Assembly (NCBI RefSeq): GCF_014596915.1
Contig: NZ_JACVWU010000010.1
Location: 124,001 to 188,000, forward strand
DNA from: Streptomyces sp. TRM68416
GTDB taxonomy: Bacteria; Actinomycetota; Actinomycetes; Streptomycetales; Streptomycetaceae
DNA length: 64,000 nt
Reading direction: 5' to 3'
Positions within the stretch are counted from its first letter, which is position 1. Every line of letters begins with the position of its first letter. Made by a program: the position numbers and the translations under genes. Shown piece by piece: positions 25,212 to 34,969 of this stretch. Below the pieces are notes generated by a model that ran no database searches, was not told the origin of the DNA, and saw only the letters and a program-made list of their open reading frames with translations.

Positions 25212-26314
25212 CAGCTGTCGTAGTCGACCGTCAGCGTCTCCGAGACCGGATACGACTGGCAGGTCAGCACGTATCCCGCGTCGACCTCGGCCTCTTCGAG
25301 GGCGAAGTTGCGGCGCATCTCGGCCTTGCCGTCGGTGACCAGGGCGCGGCAGGTGCCGCAGACGCCGCCCTTGCAGGCGAACGGCAGGTCGGGGCGGGTG
25401 CGTTGGGCGCCGTCGAGGACGGTCCGGTCCCTGGGCAGGGTCGAGGTGGTGGAGCGGCCGTCGAGGACGACGGTGACCTGGCTGACGGGTCCGTCGGGTC
25501 CGGCCTCCTCGTGCCGCACCTCGCGGACGGGCTCGTCGTCGGCGTAGAACAGCTCCTGGTGGACGCGGTCGCCGGGGACGCCGAGGTCGGCCAGGACGCG
25601 CCGGGCGTCCTTGACCATGCCGTGCGGTCCGCACAGCCACCAGTGGTCGGCGCCGCGCACGTCGACCAGGGCGCCGACGAGGGCCGAGAGGCGGTCGGCG
25701 TCGAGGCGGCCGGAGAGCACCTCGGCCTCGCGGGGTTCGCGGGACAGGACGTGGGCGAGCTGGAAGCGGCTCGGGTACAGGTCCTTCAGGTCGGCCAGTT
25801 CGTCGGCGAACATGACCGTGCCGGTGCGCCGGTTGCCGTAGAAGAGGGTGACGGTGGAGCGGGAGTCGGCGGCGAGGACGGACTCGGCGATGGAGACCAT
25901 GGGGGTGATCCCGGAGCCGGCCGCGATCAGGACGTGGTGGCCGGGGGTGGTCAGGTCGGGGGTGAAGGTGCCGGTGGGGGCCATCACTTCGACGGTGTCG
26001 CCGGGGCGTACGTCGTTCACCAGCCACGAGGAGAACAGGCCGCCGGGGACCACGCGTACGCCGATGCGCGGGGCCGATCCGGCGGGCGAGCAGATCGAGT
26101 ACGAGCGGCGCTCGTCGCGGCCGTCGATCTCGCGCCGCAGGGTCAGCGACTGGCCGGGCGCGAAGGCGAACTCCTCGGCGAGCTCGGGCGGGATGTCGAA
26201 GCCGACGGCGGCGGCGTCCTCGCACAGCGGCTGCACGGCGGCGACCCGCAGGGGGTGGAAGACCGGGCGGCGACGTGCCGGCCGGGCCGGGACCGGGCTC
26301 AACAGGTCCTCCAT
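25211..26314 (-). CDS. paaE: 1,2-phenylacetyl-CoA epoxidase reductase subunit PaaE
   Basis: 367 residues. Flavin/iron-sulfur reductase that passes electrons from NADPH to the PaaAC oxygenase. Order: FAD domain with RRSYSICS (~88-95), NAD(P) domain with AAGSGITPMVS and GPHGMVKDARR, and a C-terminal plant-type [2Fe-2S] ferredoxin domain with CKGGVCGTC and LTCQS, all Cys ligands present. ATG 26314 overlaps the paaD stop (TGATG). Last gene of the paaABCDE operon, ending at a terminator. Confidence 0.95.
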   Translation of the reverse strand: MEDLLSPVPARPARRRPVFHPLRVAAVQPLCEDAAAVGFDIPPELAEEFAFAPGQSLTLRREIDGRDERRSYSICSPAGSAPRIGVRVVPGGLFSSWLVNDVRPGDTVEVMAPTGTFTPDLTTPGHHVLIAAGSGITPMVSIAESVLAADSRSTVTLFYGNRRTGTVMFADELADLKDLYPSRFQLAHVLSREPREAEVLSGRLDADRLSALVGALVDVRGADHWWLCGPHGMVKDARRVLADLGVPGDRVHQELFYADDEPVREVRHEEAGPDGPVSQVTVVLDGRSTTSTLPRDRTVLDGAQRTRPDLPFACKGGVCGTCRALVTDGKAEMRRNFALEEAEVDAGYVLTCQSYPVSETLTVDYDS

Positions 26315-26811
26315 CAGATCTCCTTGAGGTACTCGAACGGTTCGCGGCAGGCGCGGCAGCGCCACAGCGCCTTGCAGGAGGTGGCGGCGAACCGGGAGGT
26401 CTCCTCGGTGTCCGCCGAGCCGCAGCGCGGGCACGCCACCGTGCGCCGGGTCGGGGACAGCGTGAGCGGGACCGGGCCGCGGGGTGCGGCGCCGGGCGGG
26501 GCGATGCCGTGCTCGGCGAGCTTGCGGCGGCCGGCCGGGGTGATCCAGTCGCTGGTCCACGGCGGGCTGAGCACGGTGCGGATCTCCACGCGCGCGTATC
26601 CGGCGTCGCGGAGCCGGGCGGCGACGTCCGCGCGCATCTCGGCCATGGCGGGGCAGCCCGAGTAGGTGGGCGTCAGGCTGACCACCACCGTGCCGTCGTC
26701 GGTCTCCTCGACGCCGCGCAGCACGCCGAGGTCGGCCAGCGTCAGCATGGGCAGCTCGGGGTCGGGCACCTGCTCGGCGAGGTGCCGTGCGTCGAGCAGG
26801 GTGGTCACCAT
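26314..26811 (-). CDS. paaD: PaaD, iron-sulfur carrier-like assembly protein of the epoxidase
   Basis: 165 residues from ATG 26811 with GGAGG before it. N-terminal DUF59/MIP18 domain (VPDPELPMLTLADLGVLRGV...LTPTYSGCPAMAEMRADV) and a C-terminal zinc-ribbon-like CPRCGS...CRAC pair. Needed for a working PaaABCE complex, probably in Fe-S or di-iron centre maturation. Overlaps paaC upstream and paaE downstream by a few bases. Confidence 0.93.
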   Translation of the reverse strand: MVTTLLDARHLAEQVPDPELPMLTLADLGVLRGVEETDDGTVVVSLTPTYSGCPAMAEMRADVAARLRDAGYARVEIRTVLSPPWTSDWITPAGRRKLAEHGIAPPGAAPRGPVPLTLSPTRRTVACPRCGSADTEETSRFAATSCKALWRCRACREPFEYLKEI

Positions 26812-27632
26812 GTCGCCTCCGGGTGGGCGCGGGCGACGCTCTGCAACTCGGCGAGCAGCGGGGCGAGATGCTCGGTGTGCTCGCCGTCGCGGCCGGAGCC
26901 GGGGGACGGCCGGTACACCGGCATGGGCAGCCCGGCCGCCTCGGTGACCTGCTTCAGCACGGCGACGACCTCGGCGCGGACGTCGCAGGCGGTGAACAGC
27001 TCGCCCAGGTAGGGGGCGGCCTGCTCGACGGCCCTGCGCATGCGGCGGTGCGACTCCTCGGTGCCGTCGCCCAGGCGCACCGCCCACTCGGCGGCGTACT
27101 GCCGGTGGTACGTCAGTTCCTTGACGCCCTTGGCGGCGACGGCGGACAGCACCGGGTCGGGGTGCGAGAGCAGCCGTTCGAAGTGGGCGAGGCGCCAGCT
27201 GGACAGGACCAGCAGTCGCACGATCGTGAACGCGAAGTCGCCGTTGGGGAGTTCGGCCAGGCGTACGTTGCGGAAGTCGGCGGGGTCGCGGAAGTAGGCG
27301 TAGGCGTCCTCGTCGCGGCCGGTGCCGTCGGCCTGGCCGGCCCGGGTGTAGAGCAGCCGGGCCTGGCCGAGCAGGTCGAGGCCGATGTTGGCGAGGGCGA
27401 CCTCCTCCTCCAGCTCGGGGGCGCGGGTGATCCACTCGGCGAGCCGCTGGGCCGCCACCAGGGCGTCGTCGGCCAACGCCACGCAGGTCGCGGCGAGTTC
27501 GCCGGCGTCGACGCCCTCGGGCACGGTGGTGTCGACGCCGTGCAGGGGGTCCTCGAAGCCGGTGCCGTAGGCCCAGCGGGTGTCGTCCTCGTGGCCCTCG
27601 GCGAGGGTCAGGTAGACGTGGTCCTCACTCAT
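26805..27632 (-). CDS. paaC: 1,2-phenylacetyl-CoA epoxidase structural subunit PaaC
   Basis: 275 residues. Ferritin-like partner of PaaA that stabilises the oxygenase and has lost most iron ligands. Typical segments: ADDALVAAQRLAEWITRAPELEEEVALANIGLDLLGQARLLYTRAG, FRNVRLAELPNGDFAFTIVRLL, KGVKELTYHRQYAAEWAVRLGDGTEESHRRM. Ends inside the paaD ribosome site region (overlap of 7 bp); starts 10 bp after paaB. Confidence 0.95.
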   Translation of the reverse strand: MSEDHVYLTLAEGHEDDTRWAYGTGFEDPLHGVDTTVPEGVDAGELAATCVALADDALVAAQRLAEWITRAPELEEEVALANIGLDLLGQARLLYTRAGQADGTGRDEDAYAYFRDPADFRNVRLAELPNGDFAFTIVRLLVLSSWRLAHFERLLSHPDPVLSAVAAKGVKELTYHRQYAAEWAVRLGDGTEESHRRMRRAVEQAAPYLGELFTACDVRAEVVAVLKQVTEAAGLPMPVYRPSPGSGRDGEHTEHLAPLLAELQSVARAHPEATW

Positions 27633-27641
27633 CCCCGGCTC

Positions 27642-27932
27642 CTAAATGTGCGGGACATCGTCGGGGATGTCGTAGAAGGTCGGGTGGCGGTAGACCTTGT
27701 CGGCGCTGGGCGCGAAGAAGGGGTCCTTCTCGTCGCGGGTGGAGGCGGCGATGTGCTCGGAGCGCACCACCCAGATCGAGACGCCCTCGTTGCGCCGGGT
27801 GTACAGGTCTCGGGCGTGGGTGAGGGCCATCGTGTCGTCGGCGGCGTGCAGCGAGCCCACGTGGACGTGGTTCAGGCCGCGCTTGCCGCGCACGAACACC
27901 TCGTACAGGGGCCAGCTCTCGGTGTCGCTCAT
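27642..27932 (-). CDS. paaB: 1,2-phenylacetyl-CoA epoxidase small subunit PaaB
   Basis: 96 residues. YEVFVRGKRGLNHVHVGSLHAADDTMALTHARDLYTRRNEGVSIWVVRSEHI is the PaaB signature; the protein bridges PaaAC heterodimers. ATG 27932 overlaps the paaA stop by 4 bp (ATGA). Confidence 0.96.
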   Translation of the reverse strand: MSDTESWPLYEVFVRGKRGLNHVHVGSLHAADDTMALTHARDLYTRRNEGVSIWVVRSEHIAASTRDEKDPFFAPSADKVYRHPTFYDIPDDVPHI

Positions 27933-28897
27933 GCCGCCGGTTCCTTCCGGGCCCGCTTGGCCGCGTGGGCGGTGGCCGCCTCGCGCACCCAGGCGCCTTC
28001 CTCGTGGGCGCTCCTGCGCCGTCGCATCCGCTGTTCGTTGCACGGGCCGCCGCCCTTGATGACCCGCATCAGCTCGTCCCAGTCCGGGTTGCCGAAGTCG
28101 TGGTGGCCGCGCTCGGCGTTCCACTTCAGCTCCGGGTCGGGCAGGCTCACGCCGAGCTTGTCGGCCTGCGGGACGGTCATGTCGACGAAGCGCTGACGCA
28201 GCTCGTCGTTGCTGTGCCGCTTGATCTTCCAGGCCATCGACTGGGCCGAGTTGGGGGAGGCGTCGTCGGGCGGGCCGAACATCATCAGGGACGGCCACCA
28301 CCAGCGGTTGACCGCGTCCTGCACCATCTCCCGCTGGGCCTCGGTGCCGCGCATCATGGTCATCAGCAGTTCGTAGCCCTGCCGCTGATGGAAGGACTCC
28401 TCCTTGCAGATCCGCACCATCGCGCGCGCGTAGGGGCCGTAGGAGCTGCGGCACAGGGGGACCTGGTTGCAGATGGCGGCGCCGTCCACGAACCAGCCGA
28501 TCACGCCGACGTCGGCGAAGCTCAGCGTCGGGTAGTTGAAGATCGACGAGTACTTCTGGCGGCCCTCGATCAGGCGCGCGGTCAGGTCCGCGCGGTCGGC
28601 GCCCAGGGTCTCCGCCGCCGAGTACAGGTACAGCCCGTGCCCGGCCTCGTCCTGCACCTTGGCGAACAGGATCGCCTTGCGGCGCAGCGAGGGCGCGCGG
28701 GTGATCCACTCGCCCTCGGGCTGCATGCCGATGATCTCCGAGTGGGCGTGCTGCGCGATCTGCCGCACCAGCGTCCTGCGGTAGCCCTCGGGCATCCAGT
28801 CCCGCGGCTCGATCCGCTGGTCGCGCGCGATCGTCGCGTCGAAGTGCTCCTGCAGTTCGTCCGGCGGCGCGGCCCCGGCGGAGTCTGTCGTGGTCAT
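27929..28897 (-). CDS. paaA: 1,2-phenylacetyl-CoA epoxidase catalytic subunit PaaA
   Basis: 322 residues from ATG 28897; a longer frame back to 29035 would cross the operator region. Ferritin-like di-iron oxygenase with the iron-ligand helices AKVQDEAGHGLYLYSAAE and ICKEESFHQRQGYELLM, plus NRWWWPSLMMFGPPDDASPNSAQSM. It epoxidises the aromatic ring of phenylacetyl-CoA. First gene of paaABCDE, divergent from paaK across a 158-bp region with two palindromes. Confidence 0.96.
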   Translation of the reverse strand: MTTTDSAGAAPPDELQEHFDATIARDQRIEPRDWMPEGYRRTLVRQIAQHAHSEIIGMQPEGEWITRAPSLRRKAILFAKVQDEAGHGLYLYSAAETLGADRADLTARLIEGRQKYSSIFNYPTLSFADVGVIGWFVDGAAICNQVPLCRSSYGPYARAMVRICKEESFHQRQGYELLMTMMRGTEAQREMVQDAVNRWWWPSLMMFGPPDDASPNSAQSMAWKIKRHSNDELRQRFVDMTVPQADKLGVSLPDPELKWNAERGHHDFGNPDWDELMRVIKGGGPCNEQRMRRRRSAHEEGAWVREAATAHAAKRARKEPAA

Positions 28898-28913
28898 CTG
28901 CACCAGCTTCCCA

Positions 28914-28931
28914 ACCGACCATTCGTTCGGT
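28914..28931. promoter_or_regulatory. Operator-like palindrome next to paaA
   Basis: ACCGACCATTCGTTCGGT has inverted ACCGA/TCGGT ends and lies 17 bp upstream of the paaA ATG. On one strand it shares the string ACCGAYCATTCG with the second site near paaK. The form suits a TetR-type dimer such as PaaR; no such regulator gene is in the window. Confidence 0.55.
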
Positions 28932-29013
28932 ACCAGTGTGACGCGTTTCCCCGCCCCGGGCAAGACCCGGAGCCGCCCTTGACAGCGGATGGCCCGCCTG
29001 ATTGCTTGGCCGG

Positions 29014-29027
29014 ACCGAATGATCGGT
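29014..29027. promoter_or_regulatory. Operator-like palindrome next to paaK
   Basis: ACCGAATGATCGGT, arms ACCGA/TCGGT, 28 bp before the paaK ATG. Read on the minus strand as ACCGATCATTCGGT it matches the paaA-proximal site in 11 of its first 12 positions. Two such sites flanking a divergent promoter region suggest joint repression of both transcripts. Confidence 0.55.
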
Positions 29028-29055
29028 TGGGGCATCGGTGGACGAAGGAGTCGCG

Positions 29056-30360
<1,305 letters not shown>

Positions 30361-30361
30361 C

Positions 30362-31249
30362 TCACACGTTCGGTACCTTCAGCTTCGCCCAGCTCACCCG
30401 GCCGGGGATGCCGTCCGCGTCCTTGCCGGTGTAGCCCAGCTTGTGCTGCCAGGCGGCGTAGGAGCGGCGGTCGGCCTCGCTCCACTCCGGTCCGGGGCCC
30501 ACCTCGTAGCGGCCGCAGCCCTCCGCCACCAGGCGGCGGCCCATGGCGGTGATGACCGGGGACTTCTGTCCGATGTGGAAGAAGGCGCTGCCCGGGAACG
30601 GCTCGTACGACGGTTTCGGCGGCGTCGGCTTCGGTGCGGGCGCGGGCCCCGGCGCCTTGCCGGCCAGCCGGCCGGCGATGCGCCGGCGCATGCCGTCCAT
30701 GGTGAAGCCGCGCGGGTCGACCTTGCCGGGCTGCCACTCCTTGTGGCCGATGACGGACCGCTCGCTCCAGCCGTGGTGCCGGCAGATCGCCGCCGCCACC
30801 TTCTCGATGGCCTCCTTCTGCGCCGCGGGCCAAGGGTCCCTGCCGTCCCCGAGGTTGACGCACTCGAAGCCGTAGAAGTGCCGGTTGCCGTCGGTGTCGG
30901 CCTCGTTGTCGGCGGGCAGCTTCGACTCGTTGATCACGGCCCGCAGGACGTCGCTGTCGCCGAGACCGGCGTGGTTGGCGCGGCCGTTGCCGACGAGGTG
31001 GACGTGGCCCTTCTTGTCGATGACGCCGTGGCAGAGGGGGCCGGGCAGGCCGGAGTAGCCGTTGTAGCAGATGTTGACGGAGGCTTCGGTGCCCTTGGTG
31101 ACGGTGTGGTGGATCATCACGCCGTTCACCGGGCCCCAGGGGCCCTTGGAGTTGCGGTTGTGGGTGCGCCAGTTGCGCACCTCGTGCACCGTCAGGCCTT
31201 CCGCGCGCAGGATCTCCACCATCTTGGCAGCGCTCAGGGGCTTGGCCAT
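30362..31249 (-). CDS. N-acetylmuramoyl-L-alanine amidase with peptidoglycan-binding tail, last gene of the CIS operon
   Basis: 295 residues. The Amidase_2 domain (residues ~1-200) has the zinc/catalytic set: HH in GVMIHHTVT (47-48), Glu in YGFECVN, and His/Lys in VIGHKEWQPGKVDPRGF. A Pro-rich linker (~205-225) leads to a C-terminal domain (FFHIGQKSPVITAMGRRLVAEGCGRYEVGPGPEWSEADRRSYAAWQHKLGYTG-DADGIPG) typical of Streptomyces phage endolysins. No signal peptide, so export would need the injection system, lysis or a holin. ATG 31249 overlaps the stop of the DUF6519 gene (TGATG), which ties it to the CIS operon. A cell-wall effector or morphogenesis enzyme is inferred. Confidence 0.88.
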   Translation of the reverse strand: MAKPLSAAKMVEILRAEGLTVHEVRNWRTHNRNSKGPWGPVNGVMIHHTVTKGTEASVNICYNGYSGLPGPLCHGVIDKKGHVHLVGNGRANHAGLGDSDVLRAVINESKLPADNEADTDGNRHFYGFECVNLGDGRDPWPAAQKEAIEKVAAAICRHHGWSERSVIGHKEWQPGKVDPRGFTMDGMRRRIAGRLAGKAPGPAPAPKPTPPKPSYEPFPGSAFFHIGQKSPVITAMGRRLVAEGCGRYEVGPGPEWSEADRRSYAAWQHKLGYTGKDADGIPGRVSWAKLKVPNV

Positions 31250-32799
31250 CACTCGTCTCCTTCCGCTGCGGCCTCCGCCTCGGCGGTGGTCCGGGACGCG
31301 TCGTCGGAGGGGTCGTCCTCCGCGGCCTGTTCCTCACGGCGTGCCTGCTCCTCCGCCGCGAGGGCCGCCTCGTCGGCGGCCGGGACGTTCGCGGCCAGCG
31401 GGCCGAAGGCCAGGCGCAGGTCGACGGCGCCGTACTCGCCCTTGACCAGGGCGAGCGGGGCGAAGTGGCGCGCGATGCCGGCCGGTGCCTGAAGCAGCGG
31501 GCGGCGGGCCGGGTCGGTGGGCCATTCGACGCTGCCGGTGGCGGTGCGGGCCGGGACGATCCAGTGGTCGCCGGTGCGGTAGGTGCCGTCCTTGGCGAAG
31601 TACACCTCGACACCGTCCTCCAGGGGCAGCCACTCCCCCTCCGCCAGCGGCACGGCGCCGCCCTTGAGCTTGGTGGTACGGCCCTTGCGCCGGGGGCCCT
31701 CGTGATGGTCCCAGCGGCGCAGGAACGGGTTCAGGTGGGGCAGCCGACCGACGCCGGGGGCCGGTTCGGCGTGCAGGCGGACGCGGCGGCCGGGCAGGTC
31801 CAGTTCCTCGACCCGCAGCAACGGCAGGGGCTCCAGCCGTGAGGCGTAGGCGGTGTCGGTGAGCTCGACGAGGTCGCCGACGTCGAGGTCGAGCTTGTCG
31901 TCGTGGCCGAGGGACGCCAACTGCACCCAGGTGCCGTCGAGTTCCTCGACCGGGAAGACGACCGAGCCGTTCTCGCGGGACCACTTGAAGGTGGCGTCCT
32001 TCGCCGCGCCGCCCGCGTGCACCTCGACCCGGTACAGCTGGTTCTCCGGGCCGCGGTAGCGGGCGTCGGGCTTGACCAGGCAGGGGTCCTCGTCGGCGCG
32101 GTCGGGGCGCTCGCTGCGGGCGGCGAGCCGGGCCGAGGGCGCGGACTGACGTGCGGCCCACCGGTCGAAGGCCTCGCGCACGTCCTCCTTGGACGGGTCG
32201 GTGTCCTCGATGTCCAGCGCGGCCAGCGACAGCGGCAGCACCTGCCAGACCACCTTGGCGCGGGCGGCGGTGTCCGGCAGGGCGGCGCCGAGCGCAACCT
32301 CGCGCAGGGCGGGGTCCTCGGCGGCGCTCACCGAGCGCTCCCACACCTTCAGGTAGACGACGAAGGGCGCCTGGGCGGGCGAGGGCAGCCGGTCGCCGGG
32401 CTTCTCCGGGTCGCGGTGGGCATCGGGCTGGTCCCAGTACGTCCAGTACGCGGGCGGCTCGGCGCCCTCCTGCTCCTCGGCGTCCTCCTCGGGCACCGGC
32501 ACACCCGGCGCCGGGCGGTCCGCGTCGCACAGGATGCCGTCGACGTAGTAGCGGCCGCCGTGGATGTACAGGGTGTCGATCTCGTGCCGTCCGCCCACGT
32601 ACTCGATGCGGAAGCCGGCCGCGTCGCGCGGTCCGCCGTGCCGGCCGATGAGGTCGGCGGCGAGGGTGCGGGTCTGGTGGAGCTGGATCGCGGTCTGCTC
32701 GTTGGTGTCGGCGTCGAGCTGGACGCGGCCCTGCTGGGCGATGACCGCCGAGTAGTGCCGTTCCGGGCGGAACGTGAGGCGGGAGAGGTCAGCATGCAT
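31249..32799 (-). CDS. DUF6519 CIS-associated protein
   Basis: 516 residues from ATG 32799. The start MHADLSRLTFRPERHYSAVIAQQGRVQLDADTNEQ is the hallmark of the DUF6519 family, which is found at the distal end of CIS and tail-like clusters. Central beta-rich repeats (GVEVYFAKDGTYRTGDHWIVPARTATGSVEWP) suggest an elongated structural protein; the C-terminal ~50 residues are an acidic Ala/Glu tail. Probably attached to the baseplate periphery. The neighbouring gene ends 41 bp upstream. Confidence 0.75.
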   Translation of the reverse strand: MHADLSRLTFRPERHYSAVIAQQGRVQLDADTNEQTAIQLHQTRTLAADLIGRHGGPRDAAGFRIEYVGGRHEIDTLYIHGGRYYVDGILCDADRPAPGVPVPEEDAEEQEGAEPPAYWTYWDQPDAHRDPEKPGDRLPSPAQAPFVVYLKVWERSVSAAEDPALREVALGAALPDTAARAKVVWQVLPLSLAALDIEDTDPSKEDVREAFDRWAARQSAPSARLAARSERPDRADEDPCLVKPDARYRGPENQLYRVEVHAGGAAKDATFKWSRENGSVVFPVEELDGTWVQLASLGHDDKLDLDVGDLVELTDTAYASRLEPLPLLRVEELDLPGRRVRLHAEPAPGVGRLPHLNPFLRRWDHHEGPRRKGRTTKLKGGAVPLAEGEWLPLEDGVEVYFAKDGTYRTGDHWIVPARTATGSVEWPTDPARRPLLQAPAGIARHFAPLALVKGEYGAVDLRLAFGPLAANVPAADEAALAAEEQARREEQAAEDDPSDDASRTTAEAEAAAEGDE

Positions 32800-32839
32800 G
32801 AAGGGGGTCCCCCTGGTTCGAGAAGTGTGCGAATGCGGC

Positions 32840-34969
32840 TCAGTTGACGAAGAAGATCCCGGCGTCCGAGCCCGCCGGTGTGTACTCGGCGAGCCGCGCC
32901 CGCAGGCCGTCCTCGCGCTGCGGCCGGTACAGGTCGTGGAAGGCGCCCGGCTCGGCGCCGTCGTCCGCACCGCGCCTGATGGACTCGGGGCAGCGGTCGG
33001 CGAGCAGCCCGTAGCGGGGCGTGCCGTAGCGCTCGGAGGCGAACAACGGGCGTACGTCCGTGACGCACCGGTACCTGCGGGGCGTACGGGATCCGGCGGG
33101 GACGTAGGAGTGGCGCAGGCAGCCGATGCCGCGCCGGGCGACGTTGAGCCGGCCGGTGAGGATCGAGTTCTCGGCGATCTCCACGGCGTGGGTGTGGACT
33201 TCGCCGATGACCGTGGTGCGGTGCAGGTGGAGGACGGCGTGGGCGTGGCGGCAGTCCGGTGCGGACAGGGCCGCGCGGTCGTGGCCGGTGGCGTCGAGGA
33301 TGCTGTCGCGCAGATGGATGGGGAGCGGGTCCTCGCTGACCTCGTCGCCGATGACCTCGATGGTGCCGAGGATGCTGTGCTCGGCCTGGAGGCAGGCGGT
33401 GGTGCGTTCCAGGACGATGCTGGGCTCCTCCGGCGAGTGCGGTGCGCACTCGGGCTCCAGCGACCAGCCGGGGACGAGCGTGCAGTGGCGTACGACGACG
33501 GCGCCCATGGGGCCCGTGACGTTGATGCCGCGCCCGGCGACGAGGAGCCCGTCCAGGACCATCCTGGGCCGCTCGTGCGGGGCGCAACCGTCGTCCACGG
33601 CACGGATGTTGAGGGCGTCGGGCCGGTTGCTGTACCAGTCCAGCAGCCGGATCACCGGCCGGGTCCCCTCGGCCGCCCGCAGTTCGAGGCGGTCGCCGGG
33701 GTCGAGGTCGAAGTCGAGCTGTTCCTGGTAGGCGCCGCTGTGGGTGATCTCGATGATGCCCTCGCCCGCGCGCCCGGCCCGCCGGTCGTGCCGCCAGGCC
33801 CGGTAGGCGTCCATGATCTGCCGGTACGGCTGTTCCGGCCCGACGCGGTAGACGTCGGCGTCGGGCCGCGGCACCCGGTCGAGGCGGTCGTACTCGCCGC
33901 CGCCCAGGTCCGCCCCGAAGGCGTGGTGGTAGTCCACCCATACGCCCTGCCGGGGTGCGCAGCGCGCGCCGAACGCGATCCTGCCGAGTTCGGGGTCGAC
34001 CACGACCTGTCCGCGCCCGGGCCGGTAGCGCCAGTCGGACAGGTCGGCGACGACGATGTCCGACGGCGGTACGGGCCGGTCCTCGCCGTCGCGCCGGATG
34101 ACGAAGCTCTTGCCGGGGCCGTAGTAGTCCAGCAGCCGGTCGTGGAGCTGTCGGCGGGTGATGAAGGCCGGGACGTTGTCGATCGTGGCGATGTGCGTCG
34201 GCGACGGCTCCGGGAACGGCTTGGTGACCAGCGGGGTGTCGTTGCCGAGGATCGAGAAGGTGTAGAGGTGGCGGGCGCGGTCGATGCAGTACGCCGGTGA
34301 CCGGGTCAGCGAGTGCGCCTTGAGCCGCCAGACGAAGAGGGCGACTCCGGCCGGGGTCAGGCCGCCCGGGGTCCTCGGGGAGTCGGCGCGGCGGACGTCG
34401 ACCGTGCGGGCCGTGGTGGCGAAGGGGCCGCCCGCGAGGTCGAGGGCGGAGGTGTCGCGCAGGTCGGCGAGCCGGCCGCGGCCGGTGTCCCGGTGGAGCT
34501 TGACCGACTGGTGGTGGGCGACCAGCCGGGACAGCTCCACGGCCCGCGCGGGCCACCCGGCGACCTGTTCGGAGATCTCCTCCAGCAGGTGCAGGGTGCC
34601 CTTGCGACGGCGGTTGGCGACGGTGGCCGCCACGTCGGCGCGCGGGGCGACCGCCTCGGCGAGGGCGGCCCGTCCGCCCTCGTGCAGGCCGGCGGTCAGC
34701 ACGCGTTCGTAGCCGGGCAGGGTGCGGTAGCCGACCAGGTCGCCCAGGTACGGCAGCACCCAGGGGGCGGCGGTCTCCACGAACAGGTCCTCGTAGCCCT
34801 GCTGGACGCCGTCGCGGACCCGGTCGAGCTGCTCGGTCATGACGGCGAGCAGCGCGCGCAGGGCCGCGCCCTCCTCGGCGTCGCGCAGCAGGTGGCGGGG
34901 CAGCAGGGCGGCGAGTCCGTCGGGCTCCCGGAACGCGGTGGCCGCGGCCGTGTGTACGTCCAGGGACAT
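32840..34969 (-). CDS. CIS baseplate protein: gpI-like N-terminus with beta-helix
   Basis: 709 residues. Residues ~15-120 (LAALLPRHLLRDAEEGAALRALLAVMTEQLDRVRDGVQQGYEDLFVETAAPWVLPYLGDLVGYR) match P2 gpI-type tail proteins that link wedge and periphery. Later residues, ~440-620, have short hydrophobic repeats (GLLVAGRGINVTGPMGAVVVRHCTLVPG, LHLHRTTVIGEVHTHAVEIAENSILTGRLNV) typical of a right-handed beta-helix, with a His-rich patch. No adhesin-like tip domain was recognised. ATG overlaps the preceding stop (TAATG). Confidence 0.75.
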   Translation of the reverse strand: MSLDVHTAAATAFREPDGLAALLPRHLLRDAEEGAALRALLAVMTEQLDRVRDGVQQGYEDLFVETAAPWVLPYLGDLVGYRTLPGYERVLTAGLHEGGRAALAEAVAPRADVAATVANRRRKGTLHLLEEISEQVAGWPARAVELSRLVAHHQSVKLHRDTGRGRLADLRDTSALDLAGGPFATTARTVDVRRADSPRTPGGLTPAGVALFVWRLKAHSLTRSPAYCIDRARHLYTFSILGNDTPLVTKPFPEPSPTHIATIDNVPAFITRRQLHDRLLDYYGPGKSFVIRRDGEDRPVPPSDIVVADLSDWRYRPGRGQVVVDPELGRIAFGARCAPRQGVWVDYHHAFGADLGGGEYDRLDRVPRPDADVYRVGPEQPYRQIMDAYRAWRHDRRAGRAGEGIIEITHSGAYQEQLDFDLDPGDRLELRAAEGTRPVIRLLDWYSNRPDALNIRAVDDGCAPHERPRMVLDGLLVAGRGINVTGPMGAVVVRHCTLVPGWSLEPECAPHSPEEPSIVLERTTACLQAEHSILGTIEVIGDEVSEDPLPIHLRDSILDATGHDRAALSAPDCRHAHAVLHLHRTTVIGEVHTHAVEIAENSILTGRLNVARRGIGCLRHSYVPAGSRTPRRYRCVTDVRPLFASERYGTPRYGLLADRCPESIRRGADDGAEPGAFHDLYRPQREDGLRARLAEYTPAGSDAGIFFVN

